Shown here in pieces: positions 34,414 to 43,378 of a stretch of DNA of 64,000 bases; position 1 is the first letter of the stretch, and the number at the start of each line of letters is the position of its first letter. The DNA is from Dehalogenimonas sp. WBC-2. GTDB taxonomy: Bacteria; Chloroflexota; Dehalococcoidia; Dehalococcoidales; Dehalococcoidaceae. The stretch covers positions 186,001 through 250,000 of the forward strand of contig CP011392.1 in the NCBI GenBank assembly GCA_001005265.1, in the 5' to 3' direction. The position numbers and the translations under genes are program-made. The notes beneath the pieces are model-generated. The model was given only the letters and a program-made list of their open reading frames with translations, was not told the origin of the DNA and ran no database searches.

Positions 34414-34674
34414 ATGTCAACTGAAAAATTCACCGTATCGGGAGATAAAGTACTCTCCAGGATCAAAGAAATTATCCGTGAGGGTAATATCCGGCGGGTA
34501 CGCCTGGTGCATGACGGACGGTCAATAATTGATATCCCGCTTTCTGTGGGCGCTCCGGTAGCTGCCGTGGGTATTTTAGCAGCACCACTTTTAGCGGCCG
34601 TGGGAGCTTTTGCGGCGCTGGTTACTGAATGCACAATAGAGGTTGAGAAAACAGACGATACACCACCTGTATAG
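34414..34674 (+). CDS. DUF4342 domain protein
   Basis: An 86-residue protein: EKFTVSGDKVLSRIKEIIREGNIRRVRLVHDGRSIIDIPLSVG, then a hydrophobic helix (APVAAVGILAAPLLAAVGAFAALV) and a short acidic tail. This is the DUF4342 layout (HDG-x-x-I-x-D-I-P followed by one membrane-like helix). Function is unknown. GGAGG lies six bases ahead of the ATG. Monocistronic and divergent from remA-gmk. Confidence 0.85.
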   Translation: MSTEKFTVSGDKVLSRIKEIIREGNIRRVRLVHDGRSIIDIPLSVGAPVAAVGILAAPLLAAVGAFAALVTECTIEVEKTDDTPPV

Positions 34675-34777
34675 ATAGTTGTATGCTATTTAATATTACA
34701 TCACAGAGTTAAAGTAGGGAATATAATCTTGATTTTAACAACCTTCGGTGCTACCATGAATGCACTGGAGTAAAAGA

Positions 34778-35341
34778 TTGCGCCTGCAACAATACGACCC
34801 TCCGAAGTCCGTTTCGTACCTTGAACTCATTGATACCGTGTTGCATCACTACGGTGATTTGCGGTGTCCTGATGATATTGTTAAAGCCTTGGGTGAAGAG
34901 CGCCTGGCTGATGTAACGCATATTCCGGAAACTGAATTGGATGCTACTGTTCGTTTGTACGACGGCGGTGACCAGCGGATATATCAGTTCAAAGAAACGG
35001 CCAGCAGGGGCGGTACTATTGATGTTCTTTTTAACCACGGGCATCTGGAAAATTTTCAAGCCAAACTGTACTTTTTTGGGGTGTGGGGCAAAGCTGGAGT
35101 TGTTGCGTATTCCGCGCTTCGCTTTTCACGTTTGATGACCCGTGCCGCAGGCCGCGGTAACATTAAATTTGACACCGCGACTCACCAATTCTTTTATTAT
35201 TACGGTAATCTGGTGATTGCTTATACCCACCAACTGGAATTAGGATTGCCATCATTGTCCACTTCAATATTGGTGTGGCAGGGCTGTCCTCAAAATATAA
35301 TTCCGGTGGTAAACCAGCCGTTGCGGGTATCCCCGGTTTAG
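34778..35341 (+). CDS. Hypothetical protein
   Basis: A 187-residue soluble protein that I do not recognise. The open frame begins at ATG 34760, but GGAG at 34769 sits well ahead of a TTG at 34778 (MRLQQYDPPKSVSY), which is the better start. Visible features: an N-terminal helical part (LELIDTVLHHYGD) with HYGDLRCPDDIVKALGEERL, a beta-rich middle (LDATVRLYDGGDQRIYQF) and a Tyr/Phe-rich patch (FFYYYGNLVIAYTH). No signal peptide or membrane helix. Coding character is reasonable, with few rare codons, and it stands alone ahead of polA. Confidence 0.55.
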   Translation: MRLQQYDPPKSVSYLELIDTVLHHYGDLRCPDDIVKALGEERLADVTHIPETELDATVRLYDGGDQRIYQFKETASRGGTIDVLFNHGHLENFQAKLYFFGVWGKAGVVAYSALRFSRLMTRAAGRGNIKFDTATHQFFYYYGNLVIAYTHQLELGLPSLSTSILVWQGCPQNIIPVVNQPLRVSPV

Positions 35342-35441
35342 CTTTCGGGTTTGGCATAGAGTTCTGCTGTTACTGGTCTCTGATTGACAAGGTCGGGGAC
35401 ATTAATATCAAAGCCTCTTAAACCATTGGGGACGCCTTTTC

Positions 35442-35450
35442 TGATATAAT
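35442..35450 (+). promoter_or_regulatory. Extended -10 of polA, apparently leaderless
   Basis: TGATATAAT (TATAAT 35445-35450) ends 6 bases before the polA ATG, placing the transcription start at the start codon itself. There is no Shine-Dalgarno sequence and no good -35. Confidence 0.55.
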
Positions 35451-35456
35451 TCAGAC

Positions 35457-38195
35457 ATGAACAAGCCCAGTCTAGTCCTTTTTGATGCCAGTGCATTGGT
35501 TCACCGGGCCTACCATGCTTTTAAGTACAGCCAGCAACTTTCAATAAGCAAGACCGGTGAGGTGACCAGCGCCGTTTTTGGGTTTACCAATATACTTCTC
35601 AAGGTGCTTAACGATGTAAAACCCGATTGCTATGCCATTGCTTTTGACCGCAAAGGTCCGACATTCAGGCACGAACTTTCGACAGCATATAAAGCCCATC
35701 GGCCCGAAACGCCTCCTGAACTCATTGCCCAGATGAGCAGGGTCAGGCAGATGGTGGAAGCTTTTGGCATACCGGTCTTTGAGCAGCAAGGTTATGAAGC
35801 CGATGATCTATTGGGCACACTTGCCTGCCGGGCTAAAGACGCCGGAGCAGAGGTAATCATTGTTACTGGTGACGCCGACGCTATGCAACTGGTAAATGAG
35901 TCGGTCAAGGTGCTATACCCCAAGCCCGGTGGTACTTTTTCCGATACTATGGTCTATGATGCGGAAGCGGTGATGGGCAAATTCGGGGTGCCGCCGCACC
36001 GGGTGGCTGATTATAAAGCACTCGTCGGCGATGCCTCCGACAATATTTCCGGTGTCCCCGGCGTCGGACAGAAAACAGCGGTTAAGCTGCTCTCCGAGTT
36101 TGACGGCATTGATGCCATCTATGAAAACATAGAATTGATCAAACCGGAAAAACTGCGCGAACTGCTCCGGCGTGAAGAGGCGGCGGCGCGGCAAAGCCTG
36201 ATACTGGCAACCATAGTTACTGATCTTCCGATACAATTTGTCCTTGATGAGTGCCGTATCAGCCTTTTTGAACGTGACAAAGTTATTCCGCTACTGCGGG
36301 AATTGGAATTCACATCTCTGATCAACCGTCTGCCGCAATCCGGCGGAGTTAAAGAAACAAAGGCTTCCATGGCCCCTGTTATCCAGGAACATCCTGTCGT
36401 TGAGTGCCGCTATACGCTCGTAGATACCGTTGAAAAGCTGGCCGTACTTGCGAAAAAACTATCTAATATCGAAAAACTGGCTATTGATACAGAGACCACC
36501 GGTCTTGACACCCTTTCGGCAGATCTGGTTGGATTGTCATTGGCCCCGGCCGCGGGAGAAGGTTATTATCTGCCGGTAGGTCATGTTGGTGTCGCCGGCG
36601 CCCAATTAGAACTTAGCCAGGTTATTAAAATGCTGGGCGGCATTATAGCTGATAAAAATATCCCCAAAATCGCTCATAATGCCAAATTTGATCTTCAGAT
36701 ACTTAGCCGGGCTGGTTTTACGGTAAAGGGTCTCAGTTTTGATACCATGCTGGCGGCCCATCTGCTGGGTGAAAAAACGCTATCGCTTAAGGGATTGGCT
36801 TTCAGCCGCCTGGGTGTAGAGATGACTCCTATTACTATGCTTATCGGTGAAGGTAAAAATCAGAAATGTATCTCCGGATGTGAACTTCAGGAAACCGCGG
36901 ATTATGCCTGTGCCGATGCGGATATGACCTTCCGTCTGGCGGAACTTTTGGCTCCGGAACTGGACCGGGAAAATCAGCGGAAGCTGTTTACTGAGGTGGA
37001 AATGCCGCTGGTGCCGATTATCGGGGATATGGAAAGCGCCGGTATCGCTATTGACGCCGATATGCTGGCAAAAATGTCATTGCGCCTGGGCGACCAGTTG
37101 GCAGCGCTTGAAAAAGAAATCCACGAGCATGCCGGTCATCCATTTAATATAGCCTCACCCAAACAGTTGGGTGAAGTGCTCTTTGGTGAGTTACATTTGC
37201 CTTCGGGTCGTAAGACCCAAACCGGGTTTTGTACTGACGCAGCGGTGCTGGATGAACTCAAAGACCAGCACGCAATTGTCCGGCTGATACTGGAATACCG
37301 CACCTTATCCAAGTTGAAATCAACTTATGTTGATACTTTACCGCAGATGGTGAATATGTGCGACAGGCGGCTGCATACCAGTTTCAATCAGGCGCGCACC
37401 GCCACCGGCCGGTTGTCATCCAGCGAACCTAATTTGCAGAATATTCCTGTGCGCGGTGAACTGGGAAGGGAGATCAGAAAAGCCTTTGTGGCTCCGCCGG
37501 GTTACCTGCTGCTGGCTGCTGATTATTCTCAGATTGATCTGCGGGCGCTGGCGCATTTATCAGGCGATGCTGATTTGGTTAAAGCTTTTGAGAATGATGA
37601 AGACATTCACATGACGACGGCTACCAGGCTGTATAATGTGTCTCCCGGTCAGGTAACTCCGGATATGAGACGTTTTGCCAAGACTATCAATTTCGGGGTA
37701 ATTTATGGCATGAGCGGCTACGGTCTGGAACAAGCCACCGAACTTTCCCGTGAGGAATCTTCCAGGTTCATCAAGACCTATTTTGAGCGTTATCCCGGCG
37801 TTACAGCCTATCTTGAAGCTACCAAAGAGCAGGCTCGCTCACACGGTTACGTTGAGACGATACTAGGCCGACGGCGTTATATTCCAGACATCAATGCTTC
37901 TAACCGTCAGGTTCGTGAAGCGGCGGAACGCATGGCGATCAATATGCCGGTGCAGGGAACATCGGCGGATATCATCAAGGTGGCCATGCTGCATGTCAGA
38001 CGGGAGATGGACGAGCGCAAGCTCAAAAGCCGGCTGTTACTACAGGTGCATGATGAACTTATCTTTGAAGTGCCTCAGTCTGAACTCATCTTCATGTCAG
38101 AATTAGCGCCGAGGCTGATGTCAGGCGCGGTCAAGCTGAAGGTGCCGTTAAAAGTAGATCTGAAATACGGCGCCAATTGGGGAGAAATGGAATAA
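35457..38195 (+). CDS. polA: DNA polymerase I
   Basis: A 912-residue family A polymerase with all three domains. The 5'-3' nuclease (1-290) has LFDASALVHRAYHAF and GDASDNISGVPGVGQKTA. The 3'-5' exonuclease (about 320-500) has an intact DEDD set (IDTETTGLD, HNAKFDLQIL, YACADADMTF), so proofreading is expected. The polymerase (about 510-912) has motif A LLAADYSQIDLRALAHLS, motif B RRFAKTINFGVIYGMSGYG and motif C QVHDELIFE. It works in Okazaki fragment maturation and repair. The PAP2 gene starts one base after its stop codon. Confidence 0.97.
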   Translation: MNKPSLVLFDASALVHRAYHAFKYSQQLSISKTGEVTSAVFGFTNILLKVLNDVKPDCYAIAFDRKGPTFRHELSTAYKAHRPETPPELIAQMSRVRQMVEAFGIPVFEQQGYEADDLLGTLACRAKDAGAEVIIVTGDADAMQLVNESVKVLYPKPGGTFSDTMVYDAEAVMGKFGVPPHRVADYKALVGDASDNISGVPGVGQKTAVKLLSEFDGIDAIYENIELIKPEKLRELLRREEAAARQSLILATIVTDLPIQFVLDECRISLFERDKVIPLLRELEFTSLINRLPQSGGVKETKASMAPVIQEHPVVECRYTLVDTVEKLAVLAKKLSNIEKLAIDTETTGLDTLSADLVGLSLAPAAGEGYYLPVGHVGVAGAQLELSQVIKMLGGIIADKNIPKIAHNAKFDLQILSRAGFTVKGLSFDTMLAAHLLGEKTLSLKGLAFSRLGVEMTPITMLIGEGKNQKCISGCELQETADYACADADMTFRLAELLAPELDRENQRKLFTEVEMPLVPIIGDMESAGIAIDADMLAKMSLRLGDQLAALEKEIHEHAGHPFNIASPKQLGEVLFGELHLPSGRKTQTGFCTDAAVLDELKDQHAIVRLILEYRTLSKLKSTYVDTLPQMVNMCDRRLHTSFNQARTATGRLSSSEPNLQNIPVRGELGREIRKAFVAPPGYLLLAADYSQIDLRALAHLSGDADLVKAFENDEDIHMTTATRLYNVSPGQVTPDMRRFAKTINFGVIYGMSGYGLEQATELSREESSRFIKTYFERYPGVTAYLEATKEQARSHGYVETILGRRRYIPDINASNRQVREAAERMAINMPVQGTSADIIKVAMLHVRREMDERKLKSRLLLQVHDELIFEVPQSELIFMSELAPRLMSGAVKLKVPLKVDLKYGANWGEME

Positions 38196-38196
38196 T

Positions 38197-38805
38197 TTGC
38201 GCCATTTTCCGATTGCTACTTATCTGTTGATACTATTTTTCTTCACATTGCTTGCCGCTTATGCTCATGGCGTTAGCCCTCAGGGCTTTGATATTACTTT
38301 ATTGAATATCGTCCAGGGCTGGCAGACATCATTGCTTGACCAACTGATGGATGGTGTAGCTTTTATCGGTGAAACCTGGCCGTCAATTATTTTGGCTGGA
38401 TTTTTTGTGCTCTGGTTCTGGCTCAAGGGATACCGCCGCGAGGCTTTGGGGTTGGTGGCGGCGCTAGTGGCAATTTCACTAATTGGGAGCATGGGCAAGG
38501 TCATTATTGACCGTACCCGTCCGGATGGGGACCAATTCAGTTTTGTCTCCGGTCACACGGCCTATTTTACAGTTTTAACCGGATATCTCTATTATTATAT
38601 CAGTAAAGTTTTGAGGGATAGCCGATGGCTTGGGGTTTGGCGTGCCGGGCTGGTTCTATTGCTGGTACTGACCGCGATTTCACGTTTGTATCTTAATGCA
38701 CACTGGCCGACTGACGTGCTGGGAGGGTTCCTGCTGGGAATCCTGATTCTGATACCGGTTATGTGGCGGCTGGAAAACACCAGTGTTTCCCAAAATCTGA
38801 TCTGA
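38197..38805 (+). CDS. PAP2 family membrane phosphatase
   Basis: A 202-residue integral membrane protein with the three PAP2 motifs: K-x6-R-P (KVIIDRTRP), SGH (FVSGHTAYF) and S-R-x5-H-x3-D (SRLYLNAHWPTD). About six helices. Such enzymes dephosphorylate lipid phosphates, typically undecaprenyl pyrophosphate or phosphatidic acid. As Dehalococcoidia are thought to lack a peptidoglycan wall, the substrate is open. It starts at TTG one base after polA and uses GGAGAAATGGA within polA as ribosome site. Confidence 0.92.
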   Translation: MRHFPIATYLLILFFFTLLAAYAHGVSPQGFDITLLNIVQGWQTSLLDQLMDGVAFIGETWPSIILAGFFVLWFWLKGYRREALGLVAALVAISLIGSMGKVIIDRTRPDGDQFSFVSGHTAYFTVLTGYLYYYISKVLRDSRWLGVWRAGLVLLLVLTAISRLYLNAHWPTDVLGGFLLGILILIPVMWRLENTSVSQNLI

Positions 38806-38905
38806 CACAGTGGTTATAAGTGTAGGTGAACCGTTGTTCTTGCACGAATTATTGGTTGCGGCACAGTATATCGAATATAAAGAATGAATAATATCGAGGT
38901 TAATC

Positions 38906-39718
38906 ATGCCTGAATTGCCCGAAGTTGAAACGGTAACCAATGAAATCCGTCCTTATGTCTTAGGCCGAATGATAGAAAACGTCGAAGTTTTCTGGCCCGG
39001 AACTGTCCGCGGACACTCTGCGGATGATTTTATTGCCAGACTCAAGGGGCAATGTGTAGCGGGTGTTTTTCGACGGGGTAAATACATTGTGTGGCAGCTT
39101 TCCAGCGGGGAAAAGTTGCTAACTCATCTCAAGATGACAGGTGCGCTCATCGCAGCCAGGCCGGATTCCGAAGCTCCTCCTTACAACCGGGTGCAGATAA
39201 CTCTCGATGATGGAACAAGGATTTATTTCCGCGATCCGAGGAAATTTGGCCGGATGAAATTGATCAGTGATAATGCGGTTTTGGAAGGAATCGGGCCGGA
39301 ACCTCTTGAACCGGAGTTCACCGTTGAAGTATTTAAATCAATCCTAAGAAAACGTAAAAGCCCGATTAAGCCGACCCTTCTTGATCAGACACTCATTGCC
39401 GGTATAGGCAACATGTACGCTGATGAGGCATTATTTGAAGCAAAAATTCACCCACTCCGCCCGGCGGACAGCCTCACGCCGCCGGAATATGAAAGTCTTC
39501 ATCACGCCATCAGGCGCATATTAACCAGCGCCATCGCAAGCAAAGGCGCCAGTATCTCAAATTATGTCCGTCCCGGTGGTGAACTGGGACAGGCACATTT
39601 TTCTTTCAAAGTGGCCCATAAACGCGGTGAGAATTGTACCCGCTGCGGGACACCATTGGATAGAATAGTTGTCAGAGGCAGGGGAACATATCTTTGCCAT
39701 GAATGTCAGCGGATCTAA
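38906..39718 (+). CDS. mutM: Formamidopyrimidine-DNA glycosylase
   Basis: A 270-residue Fpg/MutM that removes 8-oxoguanine and formamidopyrimidines and cuts the abasic site. The mature N terminus PELPEVETV supplies catalytic Pro2 and Glu3. The beta-hairpin lysine lies in HLKMTG, the helix-two-turn-helix in LLDQTLIAGIGNMYADEALF, and the C-terminal zinc finger is CTRCGTPL...YLCHECQ. Family length is normal. It lies downstream of polA-PAP2 with its own GAGG ribosome site; polA and mutM would both act in base-excision repair. Confidence 0.96.
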   Translation: MPELPEVETVTNEIRPYVLGRMIENVEVFWPGTVRGHSADDFIARLKGQCVAGVFRRGKYIVWQLSSGEKLLTHLKMTGALIAARPDSEAPPYNRVQITLDDGTRIYFRDPRKFGRMKLISDNAVLEGIGPEPLEPEFTVEVFKSILRKRKSPIKPTLLDQTLIAGIGNMYADEALFEAKIHPLRPADSLTPPEYESLHHAIRRILTSAIASKGASISNYVRPGGELGQAHFSFKVAHKRGENCTRCGTPLDRIVVRGRGTYLCHECQRI

Positions 39719-39785
39719 TACAGCCGCCGTTGTCGAAATGCCTGGCGTCGGTGCTGATGCGTCCGGTTCATGATGGTGGATACCG

Positions 39786-40694
39786 ATGACTGATTGGGTA
39801 ATGGTTGCGGTGCTGGGGACAGTGGCTGTGGCAGGCGTGAACATCATGGACAGCCATTTCATCGGTAAGCGCATGCCTTCGTTGAGGGCTTTTCTTTTAC
39901 CGGTGAGTGTCATCGTAACCTTTTTTGCCCTGATTATAATGGTAATGCACCCCTTGCCGGAGAACGTCGGGGTTGGGATGCTAGCGGCAGCAGTCGGGGC
40001 AGGAGTCCTCAGGGCGGTGGGCGTCGGACTGCTGCTTAATATTTTCCGGACTGAAGACGTATCCTGGGCGATACCGGTCTATCATACTTATCCGGTATTT
40101 GTAGCGCTGATGGCGGTGCCATTTTTAGGTGAAACACTGGCATGGCTCCAGTGGCTGGCCATTGCTGTCATCGTCGGCGGCACCATATTACTATCGGCGC
40201 AAAGAGGCAATGGCGGCGGCATCAAATGGCGAGGCCGACCACTTTTACTGTTGATACTGGCTGCTGTTTTGAGCGCGTCGGCTGACGTGATGAGTAAATA
40301 CGCCTTGAGTGAAATCAGTTTTTGGAATATGTATTGGATCGGTTCTTTGTGCCTGGTGACCATGTATTTCGCATTCTCACTCCGTATCCCCGTAATACGT
40401 CAGTTGAAAGAGATTCCTGATCGGGGGCGCACTGCGTTGTTGTTGATAGCCAACGAAGCGCTGGCGATGATTGGGATTCTCCTGGTTTTCAATGCCATGG
40501 CTTCCGGCAAAGTATCTCTGGTTTCGGCGATAACTGGCAGTCGCCCGATTTTTGTGTTTTTTCTGGCGCTGGCATTGAATAAACTGTTGCCGGGATTTTT
40601 GCTCAGAGTTGATGCAAGCCGCCTAACCATTCTAGTGAGGCTGGGCGCTACGGTATTGATAGCTGCCGGTATCGCCATGATTTATGTGGCTTGA
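39786..40694 (+). CDS. EamA/DMT superfamily permease
   Basis: A 302-residue protein with ten predicted membrane helices in two five-helix repeats (second repeat begins near residue 145, PLLLLILAAVLSASADVMSKYAL). Family traits are PVYHTYPVFVALMAVPFLGETL and the matching SLVSAITGSRPIFVFFLAL. DMT permeases export or import small metabolites, amino acids or drugs; the substrate cannot be told. The start overlaps nothing; GGTGGAT precedes the ATG. The racemase gene follows after 20 bases and may share the transcript. Confidence 0.88.
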   Translation: MTDWVMVAVLGTVAVAGVNIMDSHFIGKRMPSLRAFLLPVSVIVTFFALIIMVMHPLPENVGVGMLAAAVGAGVLRAVGVGLLLNIFRTEDVSWAIPVYHTYPVFVALMAVPFLGETLAWLQWLAIAVIVGGTILLSAQRGNGGGIKWRGRPLLLLILAAVLSASADVMSKYALSEISFWNMYWIGSLCLVTMYFAFSLRIPVIRQLKEIPDRGRTALLLIANEALAMIGILLVFNAMASGKVSLVSAITGSRPIFVFFLALALNKLLPGFLLRVDASRLTILVRLGATVLIAAGIAMIYVA

Positions 40695-40714
40695 TCAGAA
40701 GGAGTCAATGAAAG

Positions 40715-41407
40715 ATGAAAACTATAGGTATACTGGGCGGAATGAGTTGGAACTCAACGGCGGACTACTACCGTCTGATTAATGAAGGAGTCGCACGACG
40801 TCTGGGTGGACTCCATTCTGCGAAAATTGTCCTGCACAGCTTTGATTTTGCCGAAATTGAAGAACTACAAAGTACCGGACGGTGGTCTGAGGCCATGAGG
40901 ATATTGGCTGATGCAGCGGTCAGCCTTAAGAATGCAGGTGCCGACTTTTTGATCATTGCCACCAATACGATGCACAAAGTGGCGGACGACATAGAGTCAG
41001 TTAGCGGCCTACCGATGATACATATTGCCGATGCCGCCGGAGAAGAAATCAAAAAACGAGGGTTGGGGAGGGTTGGACTGCTGGGTACCCGGTTTACCAT
41101 GAGCGAGCCTTTTTACCGGAATCGGATTATTGACCATTTTGCGGTTGATGTTCTAGTTCCAAATCATGACGAACAGGAAATGATCAACGGTGTGATCTAT
41201 GAAGAGCTTTGCCGTGGGAAGCTAGCGGCAACTTCACGTGGGTTATGCCTGAAAATAATCGAAGGACTGATTGACAGGGGAGCCGAAGGAATCGTCCTGG
41301 GCTGTACTGAATTACCACTCCTGATAAGCCAGTCCGACGTAGCTGTGCCAGTTTTTGATACCACAAGATTACACGCCGATGCGGCGGTACAGTTGGCGCT
41401 TTCCTGA
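40715..41407 (+). CDS. Aspartate/glutamate racemase family, YgeA-like broad-specificity racemase
   Basis: A 230-residue protein: GILGGMSWNSTADYYRLINE at the start, ATNTMHKVA around residue 83 and GCTELPLL around residue 197. Classical Asp/Glu racemases have two catalytic cysteines; here the first is Thr83 and the second Cys197. The same Thr83/Cys197 pair is described for E. coli YgeA, a broad-specificity amino acid racemase acting on homoserine and others. That supports YgeA-like activity rather than MurI, fitting an organism thought to lack peptidoglycan. A promoter for rpsU begins right after its stop. Confidence 0.9.
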   Translation: MKTIGILGGMSWNSTADYYRLINEGVARRLGGLHSAKIVLHSFDFAEIEELQSTGRWSEAMRILADAAVSLKNAGADFLIIATNTMHKVADDIESVSGLPMIHIADAAGEEIKKRGLGRVGLLGTRFTMSEPFYRNRIIDHFAVDVLVPNHDEQEMINGVIYEELCRGKLAATSRGLCLKIIEGLIDRGAEGIVLGCTELPLLISQSDVAVPVFDTTRLHADAAVQLALS

Positions 41408-41408
41408 C

Positions 41409-41437
41409 TTGACATACTATTCATGAAAGCCCAGAAT
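41409..41437 (+). promoter_or_regulatory. Candidate rpsU promoter
   Basis: TTGACA (41409-41414), a 17-base spacer and CAGAAT (41432-41437), about 55 bases ahead of the rpsU start. Confidence 0.6.
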
Positions 41438-41495
41438 AAGCTATTGTCTTTTTGAGACAAGCTTTTATTTGCGTATGGGAAGTAGGTGATTCTTT

Positions 41496-41699
41496 TTGAC
41501 CGAAGTTAGACCGGAATATAACGAGAGCTTCGAGGGAATGCTTAAGCGTTTCAACCGCAAGGTGCAGCTGGATGGCATCATTCGTGAAACACGGCGCCGC
41601 AGCCGTTTTGAAAAACCTCTTACCCGCCGCAAGCGCAAGGAAACGGCTACCCGCCGGGCAGCCATCAAAGCCGCCCGAAAATCAGTAGGTAGGAAATAA
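41496..41699 (+). CDS. rpsU: 30S ribosomal protein S21
   Basis: A 67-residue very basic protein typical of bS21: FEGMLKRFNRKVQLDGIIRETRRRSRFEKP followed (in separate runs) by TRRKRKETATRRAAIKAARK. It aids mRNA binding at the 30S platform near the anti-Shine-Dalgarno helix. The start is TTG 41496 with AGGTGA upstream. It is followed by a strong terminator and is therefore a single-gene unit. Confidence 0.93.
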   Translation: MTEVRPEYNESFEGMLKRFNRKVQLDGIIRETRRRSRFEKPLTRRKRKETATRRAAIKAARKSVGRK

Positions 41700-41730
41700 C
41701 CTCCAGCTTTTTTAAAGGCTAAGCAAGGTT

Positions 41731-41763
41731 AGAGACTCCGCTTTTGGCGGAGTCTCTTTTTTG
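41731..41763 (+). terminator. rpsU terminator
   Basis: 11-bp perfect stem AGAGACTCCGC/GCGGAGTCTCT with a TTTTG loop and a T6-7 tail. Confidence 0.93.
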
Positions 41764-41797
41764 CGCTAGTTTCCATTATTTATTTTTGGGAACCTCC

Positions 41798-41827
41798 TTG
41801 GCTTTGGCAGCGGTATCATGCTATAAT
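41798..41827 (+). promoter_or_regulatory. Promoter of the 44-residue ORF
   Basis: TTGGCT (41798-41803), an 18-base spacer and TATAAT (41822-41827) with an extended TG (TGCTATAAT). Confidence 0.7.
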
Positions 41828-41862
41828 GCCAGTTCAGTTTGTAAATACGGAGATATTGATAC

Positions 41863-41997
41863 ATGGCCAAGAAAGCCGTTGCCGCTAAGAAACCTGTTGA
41901 ACTAAAGACGTTTATTGAGAACGTAAACAAAAAAGACGAGGTCAGCGGGCTTAAGATACACTTTGCTTTTTGTAACCGTAAACGCAAAGGCGGATAG
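41863..41997 (+). CDS. Small basic protein, 44 residues, unknown
   Basis: A short ORF MAKKAVAAKKPVELKTF... ending CNRKRKGG. It has its own good promoter 36 bases upstream, a GGAG ribosome site at proper spacing, and a strong terminator 27 bases after the stop, the complete signature of a real one-gene unit. The product is lysine-rich, with one cysteine and no hydrophobic helix; it may bind nucleic acid or the ribosome, given its size and position next to rpsU. I recognise no family. Confidence 0.75.
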   Translation: MAKKAVAAKKPVELKTFIENVNKKDEVSGLKIHFAFCNRKRKGG

Positions 41998-42023
41998 TTC
42001 CGGCTCGCGGTTGTAATGCAATC

Positions 42024-42055
42024 AAAATGCGCCAGTCTTATGACTGGCGCATTTT
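42024..42055. terminator. Bidirectional terminator
   Basis: 14-bp perfect stem AAAATGCGCCAGTC/GACTGGCGCATTTT with a TTAT loop. It serves the 44-residue ORF on the plus strand and abuts the stop codon of the radical SAM gene on the minus strand. Confidence 0.92.
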
Positions 42056-43045
42056 TTAGCCTCTCTCGAACGGATGCTCTTCGTGGCTGAAATCAGGCAG
42101 ATAATATTCCTGAGAACTGTCATCCTGCAGCCAGCCATTTTCTATCCCCAACACATCTAGTAGATTTACCACACGGCGGTATTCGGCGGCAGTGATGTTA
42201 CGCGCCAGCATAGGCATTTCCGGGGCGTGATGCCGCGGAGAGTATTGTGCCATGATGCTGACTGGAACTGATAGTGAAAGTTCGTTGGCGACCCATTTCA
42301 TTGAAGCCTCGCTGCCGGCCAGATCATTGGGCAGGATCAGATGACGGATAATAAGGCCTTTGACGGCAATATCGTCATCATCCAATTCCATTTCCCCTAC
42401 CTGACGGTACATTTCTTTTATTGCGGCGCGGGCGGTTGGCACATAGTGCGGTACATCGGATAACCTGGCGGCAACAGTGTTGTCAGCATATTTGAGGTCC
42501 GGCAGGTAGACACTAACTATACCCTCAAGTTCCTGCAGCGTCTCCACTTCATCGTAGGCATTGGTGTTGTAGACGATGGGCAGAGTAAGACCTTTGGGTA
42601 TTGCCTCATAGATGGCACGCATGATCTGCGGCACATAGTGCGACGGCGATACTAAATTAATGTTGTGGCAGTTGAGTTCGTTCTGGACATAGAGCATGCG
42701 ATTGGCCAGACGCGACGGCGTAACCTGATTGGGACGTTGGCGCTCAGGGTCCTGTGATATCTGGGAATTCTGGCAATAAACGCATCTTAAATTGCAGTTG
42801 CCGAAGAATATGGTGCCGGAACCTCGTGTTCCCGACAGTGCAGGCTCCTCGCCCTGGTGGGCGCAGACAGATGCTACGGCTACCAGCTTGCCAGCGTTGC
42901 AGGAACCCACTTCGTTAGCCAGGCGGTTGGCACCACAGAGCCGAGGACAGATATCGCAGCTTTCCAGCCTGGCTTCCAATCGTTCAACACGACGCTCAAG
43001 TTCACCAGATTCATACAGTTCAATATATGGTGGCAGTTCAGCCAA
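42056..43045 (-). CDS. Radical SAM protein, PflA-like (COG1313 type)
   Basis: A 329-residue radical SAM enzyme. The cluster motif CNLRCVYC (C-x3-C-x2-C) follows FFGNCNLRC near residue 83. An additional N-terminal cysteine cluster CDICPRLCG (residues 30-38) and SCNAGKLVAVASVC resemble the set seen in COG1313 proteins annotated as pyruvate formate-lyase activating enzyme homologues. There is no pyruvate formate-lyase in the window, so the substrate is unknown. The start is TTG 43045 with GAGGG upstream. The stop codon overlaps the edge of a bidirectional terminator. Confidence 0.87.
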   Translation of the reverse strand: MAELPPYIELYESGELERRVERLEARLESCDICPRLCGANRLANEVGSCNAGKLVAVASVCAHQGEEPALSGTRGSGTIFFGNCNLRCVYCQNSQISQDPERQRPNQVTPSRLANRMLYVQNELNCHNINLVSPSHYVPQIMRAIYEAIPKGLTLPIVYNTNAYDEVETLQELEGIVSVYLPDLKYADNTVAARLSDVPHYVPTARAAIKEMYRQVGEMELDDDDIAVKGLIIRHLILPNDLAGSEASMKWVANELSLSVPVSIMAQYSPRHHAPEMPMLARNITAAEYRRVVNLLDVLGIENGWLQDDSSQEYYLPDFSHEEHPFERG

Positions 43046-43113
43046 AAATAAATCCCTCAGCCTTGCTTAATCAGTAGTATTAAATATTGAGGCATTGCCC
43101 CGATTGAGAGCTG

Positions 43114-43377
43114 TTAAATTAATTTTCGCTGCTCCCGCAGCAGGTGTTCCACGTTTTTTCGCACCGTAGCGCAATCTGCCTCAGTGCGGATCTCCAGGAG
43201 TTTGATAATGCCCGGCCAGACCTGTTCCTCGGATTCACGGCTGATAAATGGCAAAGAACCTTTGTGGACATCGGCCTTGCGGAAAAGCGGCTTATTATCG
43301 ATGGAGTCCCAATAGGGAATAACACCGTACTTGACCAGCCAGTTCATAGCATCTTGACGGGTGAGAGTTACGCTCAT
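43114..43377 (-). CDS. Hypothetical protein, 87 residues
   Basis: A small soluble protein (VTLTRQDAMNWLVKYGVIPYW at the start, RKNVEHLLREQRKL at the end), one base after the DUF3795 gene on the same strand, so probably translated with it. The LTRQDAMNWLVKYG part could be a short helix-turn-helix-like segment, but no family is recognised. The operon position next to a Cys-rich DUF3795 protein is the main clue. Confidence 0.65.
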   Translation of the reverse strand: MSVTLTRQDAMNWLVKYGVIPYWDSIDNKPLFRKADVHKGSLPFISRESEEQVWPGIIKLLEIRTEADCATVRKNVEHLLREQRKLI

Positions 43378-43378
43378 T

